From assembly GCA_036571765.1 (NCBI GenBank), contig BROE01000017.1, forward strand, positions 755,778-819,777: a DNA stretch of 64,000 nucleotides, read 5' to 3'. Position 1 is the first letter of the stretch; each line of letters starts with the position of its first letter. The notes under the pieces are model-generated. The model was not told the origin of the DNA, ran no database searches, and saw nothing but the letters and a program-made list of their open reading frames with translations. This stretch comes from Plecoglossus altivelis (taxonomy: Eukaryota > Chordata > Actinopteri > Osmeriformes > Plecoglossidae). A program made the position numbers and the translations under genes. Of this stretch, positions 1-10,825 are shown one piece after another.

Positions 1-360
1 TAGTCTTTCAGGACTACAGATTTCCTTCTGCTCAATACATTTATTTTGTTTTAACTCTGGATTTACCCTGCGCGGGCAACAAAGTCCCCTATAAACATTC
101 CTTATCACAACCAGACTGCTCTTCTTGCGCACCCCAGAATGGATTGAGATCCTAACTAGCAGCAGGGTGAGATGGTGCCAAGTCACATGACACTGTGAAA
201 ACCCATGCTTCCTTTTTCCTGTTTCCAGAAGGATCAGTGAAGACATTTGGTATTCATGTTTTACTACTGTGCAGATCTGGTTTGGCCCCTTACATCCACT
301 GTAGCTGAGTAGTAGAGATGTGAGAGCTCAGGACAAGATGAGCTTCTAAACCTCATCCTC
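1..360. other. Unannotated sequence
   Basis: Unique-looking sequence; I see no exon, RNA gene or repeat. Confidence 0.6.
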
Positions 361-375
361 ACTCGCTCTCAGCTG

Positions 376-760
376 TGTATGGGAGGGAGGGGAGAGACAA
401 GGTAGGAGGGGGAGAGAGACAGACAGAAGAGGGAAATGATATAGGAGGGAGGGGTTGAAATAGAAAGGGTTAAGAGGCAGAAAGAGGATGGAGATAGAGG
501 AAAGGGAGACACAGAGAGAAAAGTCCTGGACGATGAGTGATCACAGTAATTAGGACAACACATCCAAGCAGGAACATAATAACAGGAGACTTATGAAGGA
601 CGAGGGAAGGGGGGAGAGATAGATGAAAGAGAGGAGGGAGAGATGGAGGGATGAAAGGAACGATAGGTGGATGGACGGATGAAAGGAATGAGAGAAGGAT
701 GGAGGGATGAAAGGAAGGAGGGATGGATGGAGGGATTAAAGGAGGGAGGAGGGCATCCCT
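376..760. repeat. GA-rich and GGAT-rich low complexity
   Basis: GGAGGGAGG-type purine tract followed by degenerate GATG/GGAA tetranucleotide units from about 600 to 755. Confidence 0.85.
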
Positions 761-835
761 CGCAGCTTTTCATCCTCTGATTTCTGCCAGGTTTAATAAC
801 ATGTTTCTGTCATGATTTAACGAAGGCTGTGGGAG

Positions 836-975
836 GTGCGTGTGTGTGTTTGTTAACGTGTGTGTGTATATGTGTGAGTTACAATGAAGTTTTTTCAGTT
901 TTTTTCTGGCATGGTTTTCAGTTTTTATATATATATGTGTGTTTGTATGTACAGTATGTGTGTGTATGTGTGTGA
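836..975. repeat. GT-rich low complexity
   Basis: Interrupted GTGTGT tracts with a short TATATATA core. Confidence 0.8.
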
Positions 976-1904
976 TGGTGGCTAAACATATTACATCGGT
1001 GTGCAACATTGTGTCTTGCGTTGAGTGGCAGCATAGCCAATCCCATTGACAGGATTAGGGATTAGAGAGGTGGATGACCAATCAGGAGCTGGATGGAAGT
1101 GGCTGATCACGACTGTGTGGGAGGGATTAGTGAGCTGTAAAGTGTACTAACGCCAGGAAGAGGAACACCCTAATATGGTGAGTTTCAACGGTGGTTGTGA
1201 GAATCGATCTGTGTATGTGCACAGATTGTCATGTATTTAGCACAAATCCTGTAATCATATCAATACAAAAGTCCATCTAGGAATCTATAAAGTTTTACGT
1301 GAACACACTCTTATACTTATACTATGTGCTTGTTACACCTCCTGATGTTCATCTTTCTCGCTCAGTCCATGTACTCGGTGATTTGGGCTCTACTTCTACC
1401 TGGTGGTCTTGACTGGTACTGCAGACAGAATAACACCTGTAGGAAGGAAGCTGAAATCTTACTTAATAGATAGTTGAGTTGTTCTTAAGCAATGAAGGGA
1501 ATGATGAACATATGTTTTTTGAGAAAACCCCCCCCAGAAAAGGCACAGAATCAAAAACTATAAGGCAATGTCTTCGCAAGTCAATATTTCAGTTTGATGA
1601 AAGTTTATTTATGAATCTCGAAAGGATATCATCAAGTAATTGGCCACTGTAGCAGAGAAACAGACATGGACTCATATATATATACTGAAAATTACTGGCA
1701 TATCTCAAGATGAGGAAGCTGGGCTGGGTCCAGGTGACACAGCAACACAGGTCCCAACAAGACTGAAGACAAAGCAGCAGTGTGGTGGAGCTATACAGCT
1801 TTCAGGGGATAACTCACTGTGCGTGACTGTCAGGCATGTGTGGGAGAATATCCGTGCATTTCCCAATTTTTTTTATTTTTATTAATCAGGAACAGTTCTA
1901 CCCC

Positions 1905-2200
1905 CAGGGGTATTATGTGTATCCAGGTGTGTTTGTGTTTTAAGTTGAGTGTCCAGATGTGAGTTACGGTGTGTATCCAGGTGTGTAGTCAAGTTTGTGA
2001 TTAAGGTGTGTTTGAAGATATATTTCCAGGTGTGTGAATAGGCGTGTGTTCTGGTCTGTATCCTGGTGTGTGTTGAGGTGTGTTAATATGTGTTTTAAGG
2101 TGCGTTTCCAAGTGTGTTAAAGTGTGTATCCAGGTTTTTGTTGTGGTGTGTTTCCAGGTCTGTGTGAAGATGTGTATCTGAGTGTGTGTTAAGTTGAGGC
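1905..2200. repeat. Degenerate TCCAGGTGTGT minisatellite
   Basis: Roughly a dozen diverged units of the type GTGTATCCAGGTGTGTG, with spacing near 22-30 bases. No coding content. Confidence 0.7.
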
Positions 2201-2994
2201 CATGCTAACCTGAAAAGCCGCTCTGTGTTTACACTAAGATCCCCTGGTGCACAGACGCTTGGCAACGTCTCCTCTGAGGTCATGTCTGCTCCCCTCTCCT
2301 CACCCACTCCTCCTTCCCTCAATATTTCTGATGTTTGTAAGTACGCACGTTTTCCCCAGAGTTTGGTGCTTTCGACACACTTCTGAGGAGAACCACCCCT
2401 CTGGGACATCTCAATTTGTGAATCATTTACCTCCGACTACAGTTGCTAGAGGAGGTATGTATGGAGCAATGTTGGATTCACAGCTAAGGATACCTGACAC
2501 CTGCATGTTGTTAGGAACAGGATCTGTCTGGAGGAGGGTTCCACGCTGAACATTCCCCAAGGAAAACTGCCCGAACCGGTTAGGTTGTTGGGAGATCTAC
2601 TGACTTGGATGGTTACAGCCAAATATTCCTACCCACTCTCACATTAACTCCTTGATTGTATCATGGGTGAACGCAATGCTTATTTACTAAACTTGACTGT
2701 ATGAATAGTGACAAGGTGATTAGTGATAGTTGAAAAAATCCCAAGAATAGACAGACTGCAGACAGAGAGGAAATTCTGCTCACACAACCAGTGAACAACC
2801 ACAATGCACTTCAGATCAAGCCAGAATGTTTTAATGATCAACAGAGGAAAATAACAAGCTTATTCTCATCATGGACATATCAAATAACTGCATTTAGATC
2901 TTCTTGTTGATAATTGTGGATAATACCAGATCTTTCAAAAACCAATTCAGGGAAGCCCAATCTTCCATAGCTATTATACTGAATATCATAGACA

Positions 2995-3160
2995 TGGGCC
3001 TGCAGTACCATCTGCAACATCATAGACCAGTTACAGTATACTACGTGACATCGTATGCCACGTACAATACCATCTGTGACATCATAGACCAGGTACAGTA
3101 CCACCTGTGACATCATAAACCAGGTATAGCGCCGTATGTGACATCATAGACAAGGCCTTC
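2995..3160. repeat. About 31-base tandem repeat, ~5 diverged units
   Basis: Units of the type CTGTGACATCATAGACCAG followed by GTACAGTACCA repeat five times with divergence. Confidence 0.75.
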
Positions 3161-4362
3161 AGTACACAGTTTCACACCTATGAGATCTATGTAATGCCCC
3201 GTAATGGTGGGTTCCACAGATGTTCACCCATCCTTTAACCATACTTGAAGTATCTTTACAACTCATGCTGACTTGTCAGCAGACTACAATCAATGACCTC
3301 AACAGGTCAACATAACATCTTGGACGTAATGCTGGCAGCAATGTTGTTTTAACTATGATAAACCATGAGCGGTTCTAATGGTAAACTAGAATGGTTCTTT
3401 AACGATTCTCCAGAAGGGGACCTCCACAGGTAAAACAGAGGAACCGGTGGTGAACCACCATGCCTCTTAGACAGAGGTCTGCAGCCTCGTCATACTGCAG
3501 CTTCATAGACTTCCATCATCAGCATGTCAGGGACCTCTGCAGTCAGCCTACCTGTTCAGACACAGTTACTATCAAACAACACTGCCAGGAACTAGGGTCA
3601 CTTCAAACCAACACAGAGCACTATAAAGAGCCCAGCGAGACATAGATCAAGAGATCCTGAATCACTCTGGCTGGAACTGATCACTGAAATTGACCCTAAG
3701 TCCAACCCTGAATCTCTTGGTCCTGAAAATGTTCTGCATCCATGCACGGGTCTCATACACTAGCTAGGACGTTCCTAAACAGTTCTAGAACAGAATGTGT
3801 TTAACTCAAGTAAGAGGACGTTCTGCTTCCAGAACTATAGGGTTTGAGATCTGAAATGGTGTCTCAGTGGTTAAGTCCATGGTTGTTGCATCTGAAGACA
3901 GAGCAACCAGGTTGGTGTCTTCACTGCTGCTCTCTCTTGAAACCAGCCGATCCTTAACACCCTGAGTCCTGTACACCAGCTACTGTACACTACCTACTGT
4001 ACACCATCTACTGTATTTTTCCTACTGTGCATCAACACAGCAATATAACAACCCTTAAAGACGTTATTTGCGGTCATATTTACATAAGTTAAAGTGCATC
4101 TCTATTGAGCAGTCTTCATGCTGCTTGGGGGCAAAGAGGGACGAAGACCTTCTGATGATGAAGAAGGAGGAAACCATCAAATACGATTGAAATGGTAAGG
4201 AAAGCAAGGTGGCATTAATGAGATCGCCGTCGTCATCTCAGCTGCTGTTGCTTCTGCTGCTGCTGATGATGGGGAAGACGATCAACTGCTGATGAAGATG
4301 CTGGATGATGACAAAGATGATTGAGAAGAAGATAGGGAAGATGAGGAAGGATAAAGAGACAA
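3160..4362. other. nipal4 3' flank / 3' UTR region
   Basis: No exon recognised. A stretch at 3855-3960 has a tRNA-like A-box (CTCAGTGGTTAAG) and could be a very degenerate tRNA-derived SINE. 4130-4360 is GAT/GAA-rich and at least partly nipal4 3' UTR. Confidence 0.45.
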
Positions 4363-4859
4363 CTAGCTGATGATAAAGACCCTCGGCCCATCCTCCCTCA
4401 TGGTGGGCAAACTCTCCACCACCATGTTGTCTATCAGAGTGTGTTTATCCTCCCCCCTCTTCCCCCTCGCCTCTGCCCTCCCATCCCCCGCCTCCCCCAT
4501 CTCCTCCCCCCCTTCCTCCCTGTCCAGTGGCTGACACAGCCTCCAGGTCACCCCTTCTAGGGTGACTACCAGGTCTTTAAACAAGTGCAGCATGGCCACC
4601 CCCAAGACGATAACCAGGAAGCCGCCCAGTGTCCCCACCACATCCAACCCGGACATGGAGTTCCACTCTTGGAAAAGGATGACAGAAGTGAGCAGCACCA
4701 CAGAGGTGAAGCATACGTAGTAGATGGGATAGACCAGCAGGGTGTTGAAGGAGTCCAGGGACTTGTTGAGGTAGTTGACCTGGATGATGATGGAGGAGAC
4801 TAGTGTCAGCAGCAGGATCCAGGTCAGAGGGTTGGCTGCTACGGAGATGTCAAAGAAGA
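4363..4859 (-). CDS. nipal4: nipal4 coding exon 7 with stop
   Basis: Acceptor is an unbroken run of C followed by AG|TCTTC. It codes residues 262-425 and the TAG stop. It carries three membrane segments (about 272-288, 300-322, 333-352) with QVNYLNKSLD, LVYPIYYVCF and LFQEW, then HLFKDL and a cytoplasmic tail rich in Glu and Gly (residues 372-396). The 3' UTR continues below 4363 through GAT/GAA-rich sequence; I found no clear AATAAA within 400 bases. Confidence 0.93.
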
Positions 4860-7800
4860 CTGGGGGGGGGGGGGAGGGGGAGGGAGGGAGGGATAATGCA
4901 GGAAGGGAGAGGGAGGTGATACCCAGGAAGGGAGGAGAGGATGGAAGATGGTGGAGTCAAAAGGGAGGATGATAGGAGGAGGGATGAAGGAGGGAGTGAA
5001 AGGACAGACAGACAGAAAGAGACAGTATGTTAAACTGAATGTAAGACAATGATGACAATGATGATCATACATTCATCCCTCCTCTCCTCCTCTCTCTGTC
5101 AATTTCAATCCCAGTAACCACAGACTTTCAAATCCTACAAAAGACATAGAAGGCTTCTAAGCCCCTTCCCCTCTTCCTTGTTCCTCTCGCCATTATTCTT
5201 ATCTCCCTACCTACCTGTGCGTATAGCGAAGCCCAGTCCCTTCACAGAGGAGACAGTGAAGGCCCCCAGTAGAGAGCAGATGCTGATATAGATAAGGATG
5301 TTGCTGTTGCCATAACGAGGAGACAGGTAGAAGATGAGCACGAGGCAGAGGAGCAGCAGCACGCTGGCGTACACTAGGAACCCTGGGAATACACAATTCA
5401 GACACCAATCAGATCACTCAAACGTTAACATGCAGCGAGCCAGTCTGATAATTCAACAAAAGTTAGCAAACAAACAGTTATTGACGAAAGAAAATGTAAA
5501 TGCATTTCTTCTGTTAGCCTACTTGTGTCCCAGCCTACCTGTCTGCCATCCAACCTGTCTGCCATTCTACCTGTCTGCCATCCTAGTTCAAGTCTTTTAT
5601 TGTAGATGCACAGAACAACTCAAGGTCACTGAAATTCTTGAGACAAGACAATGTAAAGCAACCTGGCATAGCATCTACCTACACAGAACGTTGAGTTTAT
5701 CTGTGATGAGCTACAATATAATAACCTCCTAAATATACAATATACAATAATGTACACTAAATCTCTAATACACATGAGTAGACCAGGTGAGATTATCGCT
5801 GATGTTCACCCTGAGGAACCTTAAGCAGCTGTGGACACGATGTCACTGCATTAAACTCCTCACTTAAGGCTGACTCATGAAAGTCAGCGATAAGGCCCAC
5901 AATGGTTGGGTCATCAGAAAAGTTAACAAGGAGATTGGAACTGCGCGTTGGCACACGGTCATGAGTGAACAAGGGGAACAGGAGAGGGCTGACCACAAAG
6001 CACTGCGGGGGTGTTTGTGTTGTGATCAGTGTAGAGGAAGTGTGGTCATCATTTCTCATCAACTGTGGCCTCCCTTTCAGGAAGTTGAAGATCCACATTC
6101 CTAGGGGGAGGTGCCTAGTCCCAGGTCCAGAAGCTTAGATACAAGTCTGGGGGGGATAATGTTATTGAATGCTGTGCTGTAGTCAATGAACAACATCCTC
6201 ACAGAGAAACTCCTTTTGTCCAGGTGGGAGACAGCGATGTGCATTGTCAGGATTAGACGATGGCATCTGGCAGGGTGTCCAGAGTGTAGAAAGTTTGCAA
6301 GTAGAATGGCTGGAAAAGCCATTTGAAAAACACTGTTTCCGAATTTGGACGAAAACTCCAGCATGTCGGCCTTGTTTCTTCTTCCGCATTCTTGCACGTA
6401 GCAGTGGAACAACTAAGAGACTGCAACAGTCCATGTTTGTAGTCCGGAAAGTTTAATTAAAATTATTTTAGTAGTCCATGCCAAGTGATAATGTCCAGAA
6501 GTGTCTGCTGGTCATGCTGAATGAGCAACACCGCACATTGGATGAAACAAATTCCGAACACAAACGAAACAAACCAAATGCTACAGAGTCGTGGATCTTT
6601 AGTCAGTGCAGCCATCCTGTCTACGCTCCAATGCGCCTACCTGTTTGCCATCCATCTACCATCCTGTCTTACATCCTACCTGTCTGCCATCCAACCAGTT
6701 TTCTACATCCAGCTCACCTGGGTCCAGTAGCTTGTGGGTCATCTGCTCCAGAGTGGAGATCTCCTCCTCTTCAGGGGCGTGGATGACCATGAGGGTGCTG
6801 CCCAGCAGGCTGAGCACACAGCCCAACTTCCCCAGTAGGTTCAGGGTCTCCCCCAGCAAGTAGCAGGACAGAACTGCACTGAGGAATACCCAGAACAGCA
6901 TACACTGATTACCTGCAGGCTAGTGTGATGAAAGGAGAGGGCAAGACAGGAGAGGAGAGGGGAAGAATGGGGTGGAGAAGAGAGGAATGGAGAAGAGAGG
7001 AGGGGAGAGAAGGAGGAGATAGAAATAGTGAGGAGGGCAGATGAGGGAATGGAAAGTAAAAGAAATGAAAGGAGAGTAATTGAGTGGAGAGGAGAAGTAT
7101 GGAAAGTAGAAAAAAGGATAAAGGAAGCGTAAGGAACAGAGATGAGGGGAAAGGAGAGAAGAGGAGGAGTAGGGAAGAGAAAAGAAGCAAGAAGAGGAGA
7201 CTAGAGGAGAGGGTTGGGGAGCAGAACTATAGGTACCTGATAAGGACACTTCCAGCACCCAATGGTGTAACCACGGTAGCAGGAGCAAACATATATGCTG
7301 CAAAGTTGGCCCCCTCGCCAGCGCCCACTGTAGTACACAAAGGGACAAATAGATCACTGACCAGGACTGCAAAAGAAAAAGTTATCATTTCTATTATGTC
7401 CTGTTAGGGTTAATGGTGAGTCCATACTAGTGAGGAGACCACCCCACCACAGCCAGTCCTTAAGATATCCATGGCCACCATCACCTGCAGAGAACAAGTC
7501 AGGGGGAGGAGAGGTAGAGCGAGGTAGAGAGAAAGGAAGAAAGAGAGACAGGGAGGGGAGAAAGAGGGCAAGAGGGAAAGAGTGACAATGAGAGAGACAG
7601 ACAGAAAGAGGGAAGTAAAGGTGACAAAGAAAGGTTGAGCGAGACTGGCTTGGTACCACACCACACACACACACACACATTTCCACACATTCACACAAAT
7701 GCAATTAGCAGGCTGGACGACGTGCTTACCTCCTTACTTAATAAGGTCTTCTGAAATATCAGACCCCAGTTTCTCTGTATTAACACGACTTCAGCATTAG

Positions 7801-9665
7801 TGATAAATATTTGACAACAACAACTAAAGAAACAATCTGACTCCTATTTTAAGTTGAATAGAAAATGTATTTAAATAAATAATCACTGATATGAATGAAT
7901 CCCTGATAAATGATCAGACATAGACCTACATCAGGCTTTAATGAAGCAACCAAGGGCAACACTCCACCACCACTCCTACAGTTTAACAGTCCCCCTCAGT
8001 CTCTCCAACAATGATACTTAGTAACATCAAACCTTTAGGCTCATGTTACATACACACAACTAATGGTTAACAGTCATTGGCAGAAAACCTGCAGGTGGAT
8101 GGGGGGGGGGGGGGGGGGGGGTGCAGGCCCCCTACAGATGAGCAAATCAGCAAAATACGATTTATTGCCCCAACATACATTACATAGGTAATGTGTCACA
8201 GCTCTATTTTTGGTGTGACACCCTCGAAAATACTTGAAATGTTATGTAATTGTTTCCCCAAAAGTGTATGTGTCTGTACATATGTATGCACCACGATATG
8301 TGTGTGTGTGTGTGTGTGTAAAAACAACTATACTGTCACCATACACACATACATAGCTCTTAGCCCTTGACCAGTGTGTTAAGTTTATAAAGGTTTTGAT
8401 ACTTAAACCACACATTTCTTAGCTCTTAGTGGAACAGACCCCTAGCTTACCCACCTGCTCTGGTGTGTCCAGTGTCAGCCAATCGAAGGAGGGCTTTCTT
8501 CTTCAATAACACGCTTCCACCAATCAAAAAAGCAGACATCACGGCCAGGCTCAGCCCCACCCAGAAGTTATAGTTGCTCCATTTGTCGTTGCCGGTAGTG
8601 ACCAGCACGGCGATTGTTTCCGTGGTGTTGGGCAAGGTGCTATTTCCATTGGTGGCTCCTCCTCCATTCGGCACACACACCAGAGCCTGAGAGCCACACC
8701 ACACACGCACTGAGGAACCTGAGGGGATGATAAAGCATAGACATTCTTTGATCATGCTGAATCATGTTTCATACAGTACACCAACATTCCACAGGTAGAT
8801 GAAACTGATTCAGGAGTGTTATCAATGAATCAGGTCACATGGTGATGTCATGACCGCTGTGAACATGCAGGTGGAATGTTCAGGTCAGAACCAGGAGAGG
8901 TCACCTTGCGGAATCTGGATGAAACCTAGAAATTCCACAGCAACTGACATTCAAATGATTCATATTGTCTTCATTTTATTTAGATTAGCTTTCTGCTTTA
9001 ATAATATACAGTAGGCTACGTGGTAGTGTTGGAGCAAAGGGATGGCTTGAGGTTTTCATATTTTCACATGTAATGGACTTTAACATGGATCCGCGGACCT
9101 TAACAATACGATTCAAATACAACATATTCATATTTAATAAGCTAAATAAGAATGTATGATCAGGATTCAGTAGATTTCGTACGATCTGATTTACTTAATA
9201 CTAGATAAACGTTCGACGATTAGTATCAGGGAAGTATCCCAGTTCTGAACAGTACAAAAATCCCGTGATGTTAACATTGTCAACACGGACGTCCTCAAAC
9301 ATTTTGAAATCCGAGACTGTTTGCTTAAGTTGTAGATTCTGCCCAAATGACAAACACTCTACCCATGGCCTACTCTGGAAACGGACTGTTTCAGGTCATT
9401 GTTCATAGATATTCAGTTAATTTTCTTAACGTGAAAATGTGTTTATACAAAGCACTTCGCCCTCCACTCACAATCCTACTAGCTAATAACAATTGTATTT
9501 GGCAACAAGGCAACAAATGCTGTTATAAACTATGACACAAATTTAGTATCTAATATAATATTTTACCAACAATACTGATAATACAGTAAATATACATTAC
9601 ATTGGCAGTGGTGTCATTAACTTACCGTTTCTACATGCATCTTCTGGTAAATTAACATATTGCAT
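4363..9665 (-). CDS. nipal4: NIPA-like magnesium transporter (NIPAL4-type), 7 coding exons
   Basis: Multi-pass membrane protein of the NIPA/NIPAL family, whose characterised members carry Mg2+ across membranes; human NIPAL4 (ichthyin) acts in skin. I join minus-strand exons 9665-9626, 8718-8455, 7484-7428, 7327-7237, 6878-6718, 5382-5215 and 4859-4363. All introns are GT/AG, all phases agree, and the 1278-nt CDS gives 425 residues. Visible in the protein: a Cys-containing N-terminal segment with sequons at N13, N39 and N44; TM1 about 65-85, followed by the LKKK loop; the family blocks GHGYLKDWLWWGG (105-117), FAPATVVTPLGA (134-145), VIHAPEEEE (182-190), PRYGNSNILIY (226-236), QVNYLNKSLD (287-296) and YPIYYVCFTS (304-313); about nine TM segments in all; and an acidic Glu/Gly-rich cytoplasmic tail ending FIIS. 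The start is supported by an in-frame TAA upstream and A at -3. NIPAL1 is the main alternative. The family is certain; the NIPAL4 name rests on resemblance and on TENM2 nearby. Confidence 0.9.
5215..5382 (-). CDS. nipal4: nipal4 coding exon 6
   Basis: 168 nt, acceptor TTCCCAG|GGTTC and donor ACAG|GTAGGT. It codes residues 206-260: a membrane segment FLVYASVLLLLCLVLIF, the conserved loop SPRYGNSNILIYI, then SICSLLGAFTVSSVKGLG, a further membrane segment. Confidence 0.92.
5530..5588. repeat. CCTGTCTGCCATCC short tandem repeat, left of LINE
   Basis: Three to four imperfect 16-17-base copies of CCTGTCTGCCATCCTA. A related array occurs on the other side of the LINE fragment. Confidence 0.8.
5586..6440 (-). 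pseudogene. Broken LINE reverse-transcriptase fragment in nipal4 intron 5
   Basis: Reading the minus strand, two offset frames (6412-6101 and 6098-5793) carry RT palm-domain landmarks of jockey/CR1/L2-type non-LTR elements: a FIDYSTAFNNIIP stretch, a GRPQ motif, a VVSPLLFPLFTHD block, and FSDD where active elements have FADD. A frameshift separates the halves and no start or full domain remains. The following 200 bases to about 5586 resemble a fish LINE 3' UTR. It is antisense to nothing: it lies in the same orientation as nipal4, inside intron 5. Element family beyond non-LTR is uncertain. Confidence 0.8.
6608..6700. repeat. CCTGTCTGCCATCC repeat, right of LINE
   Basis: Degenerate copies of the same CCTGTCTGCCATCC unit as at 5530-5588, ending just before the exon 5 donor of nipal4. 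Confidence 0.65.
6718..6878 (-). CDS. nipal4: nipal4 coding exon 5
   Basis: 161 nt, acceptor TTCCTCAG|TGCAG and donor CCCAG|GTGAGC. It codes residues 152-204: two membrane segments around LSCYLLGETLNLLGKLGC, then the family signature VIHAPEEEE and a short amphipathic stretch ending LLDP. Confidence 0.92.
6920..7215. repeat. Homopurine-biased tract, nipal4 intron 4
   Basis: Almost pure G/A on the plus strand with GGAGA and GGAGAGGGG motifs, so CT-rich on the coding strand. Long Ser/Leu/Pro-rich frames across it are composition artefacts. Confidence 0.85.
7237..7327 (-). CDS. nipal4: nipal4 coding exon 4
   Basis: 91 nt, acceptor CTACAG|TGGGCG and donor ATCAG|GTACCT. It codes residues 122-150, including GAGEGANFAAYMFAPATVV, one of the most conserved pore-region blocks of the family. 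No frame-compatible ATG ORF shows it, so it was found by splicing and phase. Confidence 0.9.
7428..7484 (-). CDS. nipal4: nipal4 coding exon 3 (57 nt)
   Basis: A 57-nt exon, acceptor CTGCAG|GTGATG and donor ACTA|GTATGG, coding residues 103-120 (DGGHGYLKDW... GGLLT) and the first base of M121. Its short length hides it inside longer spurious frames; reading through the donor would give an unrelated tail. Confidence 0.88.
8101..8121. repeat. G21 homopolymer in nipal4 intron 2
   Basis: Twenty-one consecutive G on the plus strand (C run on the coding strand). Its length is likely to vary between assemblies. Confidence 0.9.
8455..8718 (-). CDS. nipal4: nipal4 coding exon 2
   Basis: 264 nt, acceptor CCCCTCAG|GT and donor GCAG|GTGGGT, phase 1 at both junctions. 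It encodes residues 15-101: the presumed extracytoplasmic N-terminal segment (two Cys, C21 and C28, and sequons at N39 and N44), then TM1 (about 65-85) and the basic LKKK loop leading to GHTRAG, a well conserved NIPAL stretch. Confidence 0.9.
9626..9665 (-). CDS. nipal4: nipal4 coding exon 1 (short)
   Basis: Forty coding bases, too short to stand out as an ORF, encode residues 1-13 plus the first base of G14. The donor reads AACG|GTAAGT, a strong match to consensus. The join to exon 2 creates N-G-S, a sequon, next to C11. An in-frame TAA lies 15 bases before the ATG. The 5' UTR probably continues toward about 9945, but its start is not seen directly. Confidence 0.75.
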
Positions 9666-9899
9666 TGTGTTGAATTCTTATCCAACCATATACGGCACAT
9701 CAAATTGACACTACGTCGTTTACAGTGACCCTATATGTTAAGATAAAGGAGTTAAAAGGCTCCTCGCTTTGAAGATTAGACCTACTATCGTGCGGCGGTG
9801 TCTCAAAATTGTTAACACATTTAGCGGAACCCCTGTGGTTTTGATAGTTTAGGGACCGAGGCGTGCCTGTAAGCACTGTACCTACCCCAACCACACAGG

Positions 9900-10340
9900 T
9901 GTGTCGGTACCGCCCTTAACGGCGCAGACAGATTCACTTCTGGCCCCCACGAATAATTAATTTCTTCTCCTATATAACCTCAGTCGACCTATTGTTTGCG
10001 TTTCGTCAATTTGTTCAAAGAAGAAACATTCGTCTGTTAAACAAACCATTCTATAAAGCGTATTGTAACGTTGAACGTTCGGGACTAGCTGGCTGTAGAA
10101 ATAAAGCGGGACACCTTGTGGACACTCTTGTCATTCCATCTAGCAGTGCAATAAAAAAGGGGTGTCGGTTTCCGTCGGACAGGTTTGAATTATTGTCTAC
10201 AAAGCCGGGAAGCAAACTCACTTTCGAGGTCTAATTTAATTGGTTCCTCTAATTTCCTCTCGGGCATCCTATTTCTCAATGGTGACAATAACAACCCTCT
10301 CAGTTAGGTGTGAAACGAATCCGTCCATCCACTTTGTATG
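9900..10340. promoter_or_regulatory. CpG-richer spacer, probable nipal4 promoter
   Basis: About twenty CpG in 440 bases between the ins poly(A) signal and the nipal4 start, well above the surrounding sequence. A TATATA motif (9971-9976) could serve the minus strand, which would place nipal4 transcription start near 9945 and give a 5' UTR of about 280 nt. The motif also reads as TATATAA on the plus strand, so direction is not proven. An open frame on the plus strand here (9992-10234) has no recognisable family. Confidence 0.35.
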
Positions 10341-10494
10341 CTTGACGTGTGAGTTATATCGAATACACGTTTCAGAGCAATTGGGGGTATCAAATTAAGC
10401 TCACTCAATTGTTGGCTAATGTATAAATTATTAGAAATCTATATATTAAATATAACAAAATACACTAATCTCGGCAAAATACAAACGCACACAC

Positions 10495-10825
10495 CTCATT
10501 CATTTCATAGAACTTTATTTTCTAAGAAAAATATAACGTGTCTCAACATGTTCGGTTCCCATGTGCACTGAGAGCAGAGTTGCCATCACATGTCTAGAGA
10601 CCGTGAGATCTGGGGATAGGAAGGCCAGGGTTTGGAGACAACCGGGTGAGGCTCAGTGTCACATAGCCAGGCCTCAGTTGCAGTAATTCTGCAGATCGAA
10701 GATGTTGCAGGGTTTGTGGCAGCACTGCTCCACAATACCTCTCTTCACCATCATCTCCATCTGGTCCTTGAAGGCAAACTCTGCCACCTCGTTCTCTCCC
10801 TCTGCTGCCTTGGGGGATAGGAACC
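10495..10825 (-). other. ins: ins exon 3 with 3' UTR
   Basis: Encodes the rest of the C-peptide and the A chain, stop TGA at 10674-10676, then about 175 bases of 3' UTR. AATAAA on the minus strand (10514-10519) is about 155 bases past the stop; cleavage is expected near 10495-10505. Confidence 0.88.
10514..10519 (-). promoter_or_regulatory. ins: ins polyadenylation signal AATAAA
   Basis: Canonical AATAAA hexamer on the minus strand, within AGAAAATAAAGTTC, correctly placed for the insulin transcript. Confidence 0.88.

Noticed and set aside
2880..3116. 78-residue frame on the minus strand and its plus-strand partner
   Set aside because: Both follow a 31-base tandem repeat; no homologue.
9992..10234. 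80-residue open frame in the CpG-richer spacer
   Set aside because: No ATG at its start, no homologue recognised, and the region is better read as a promoter.
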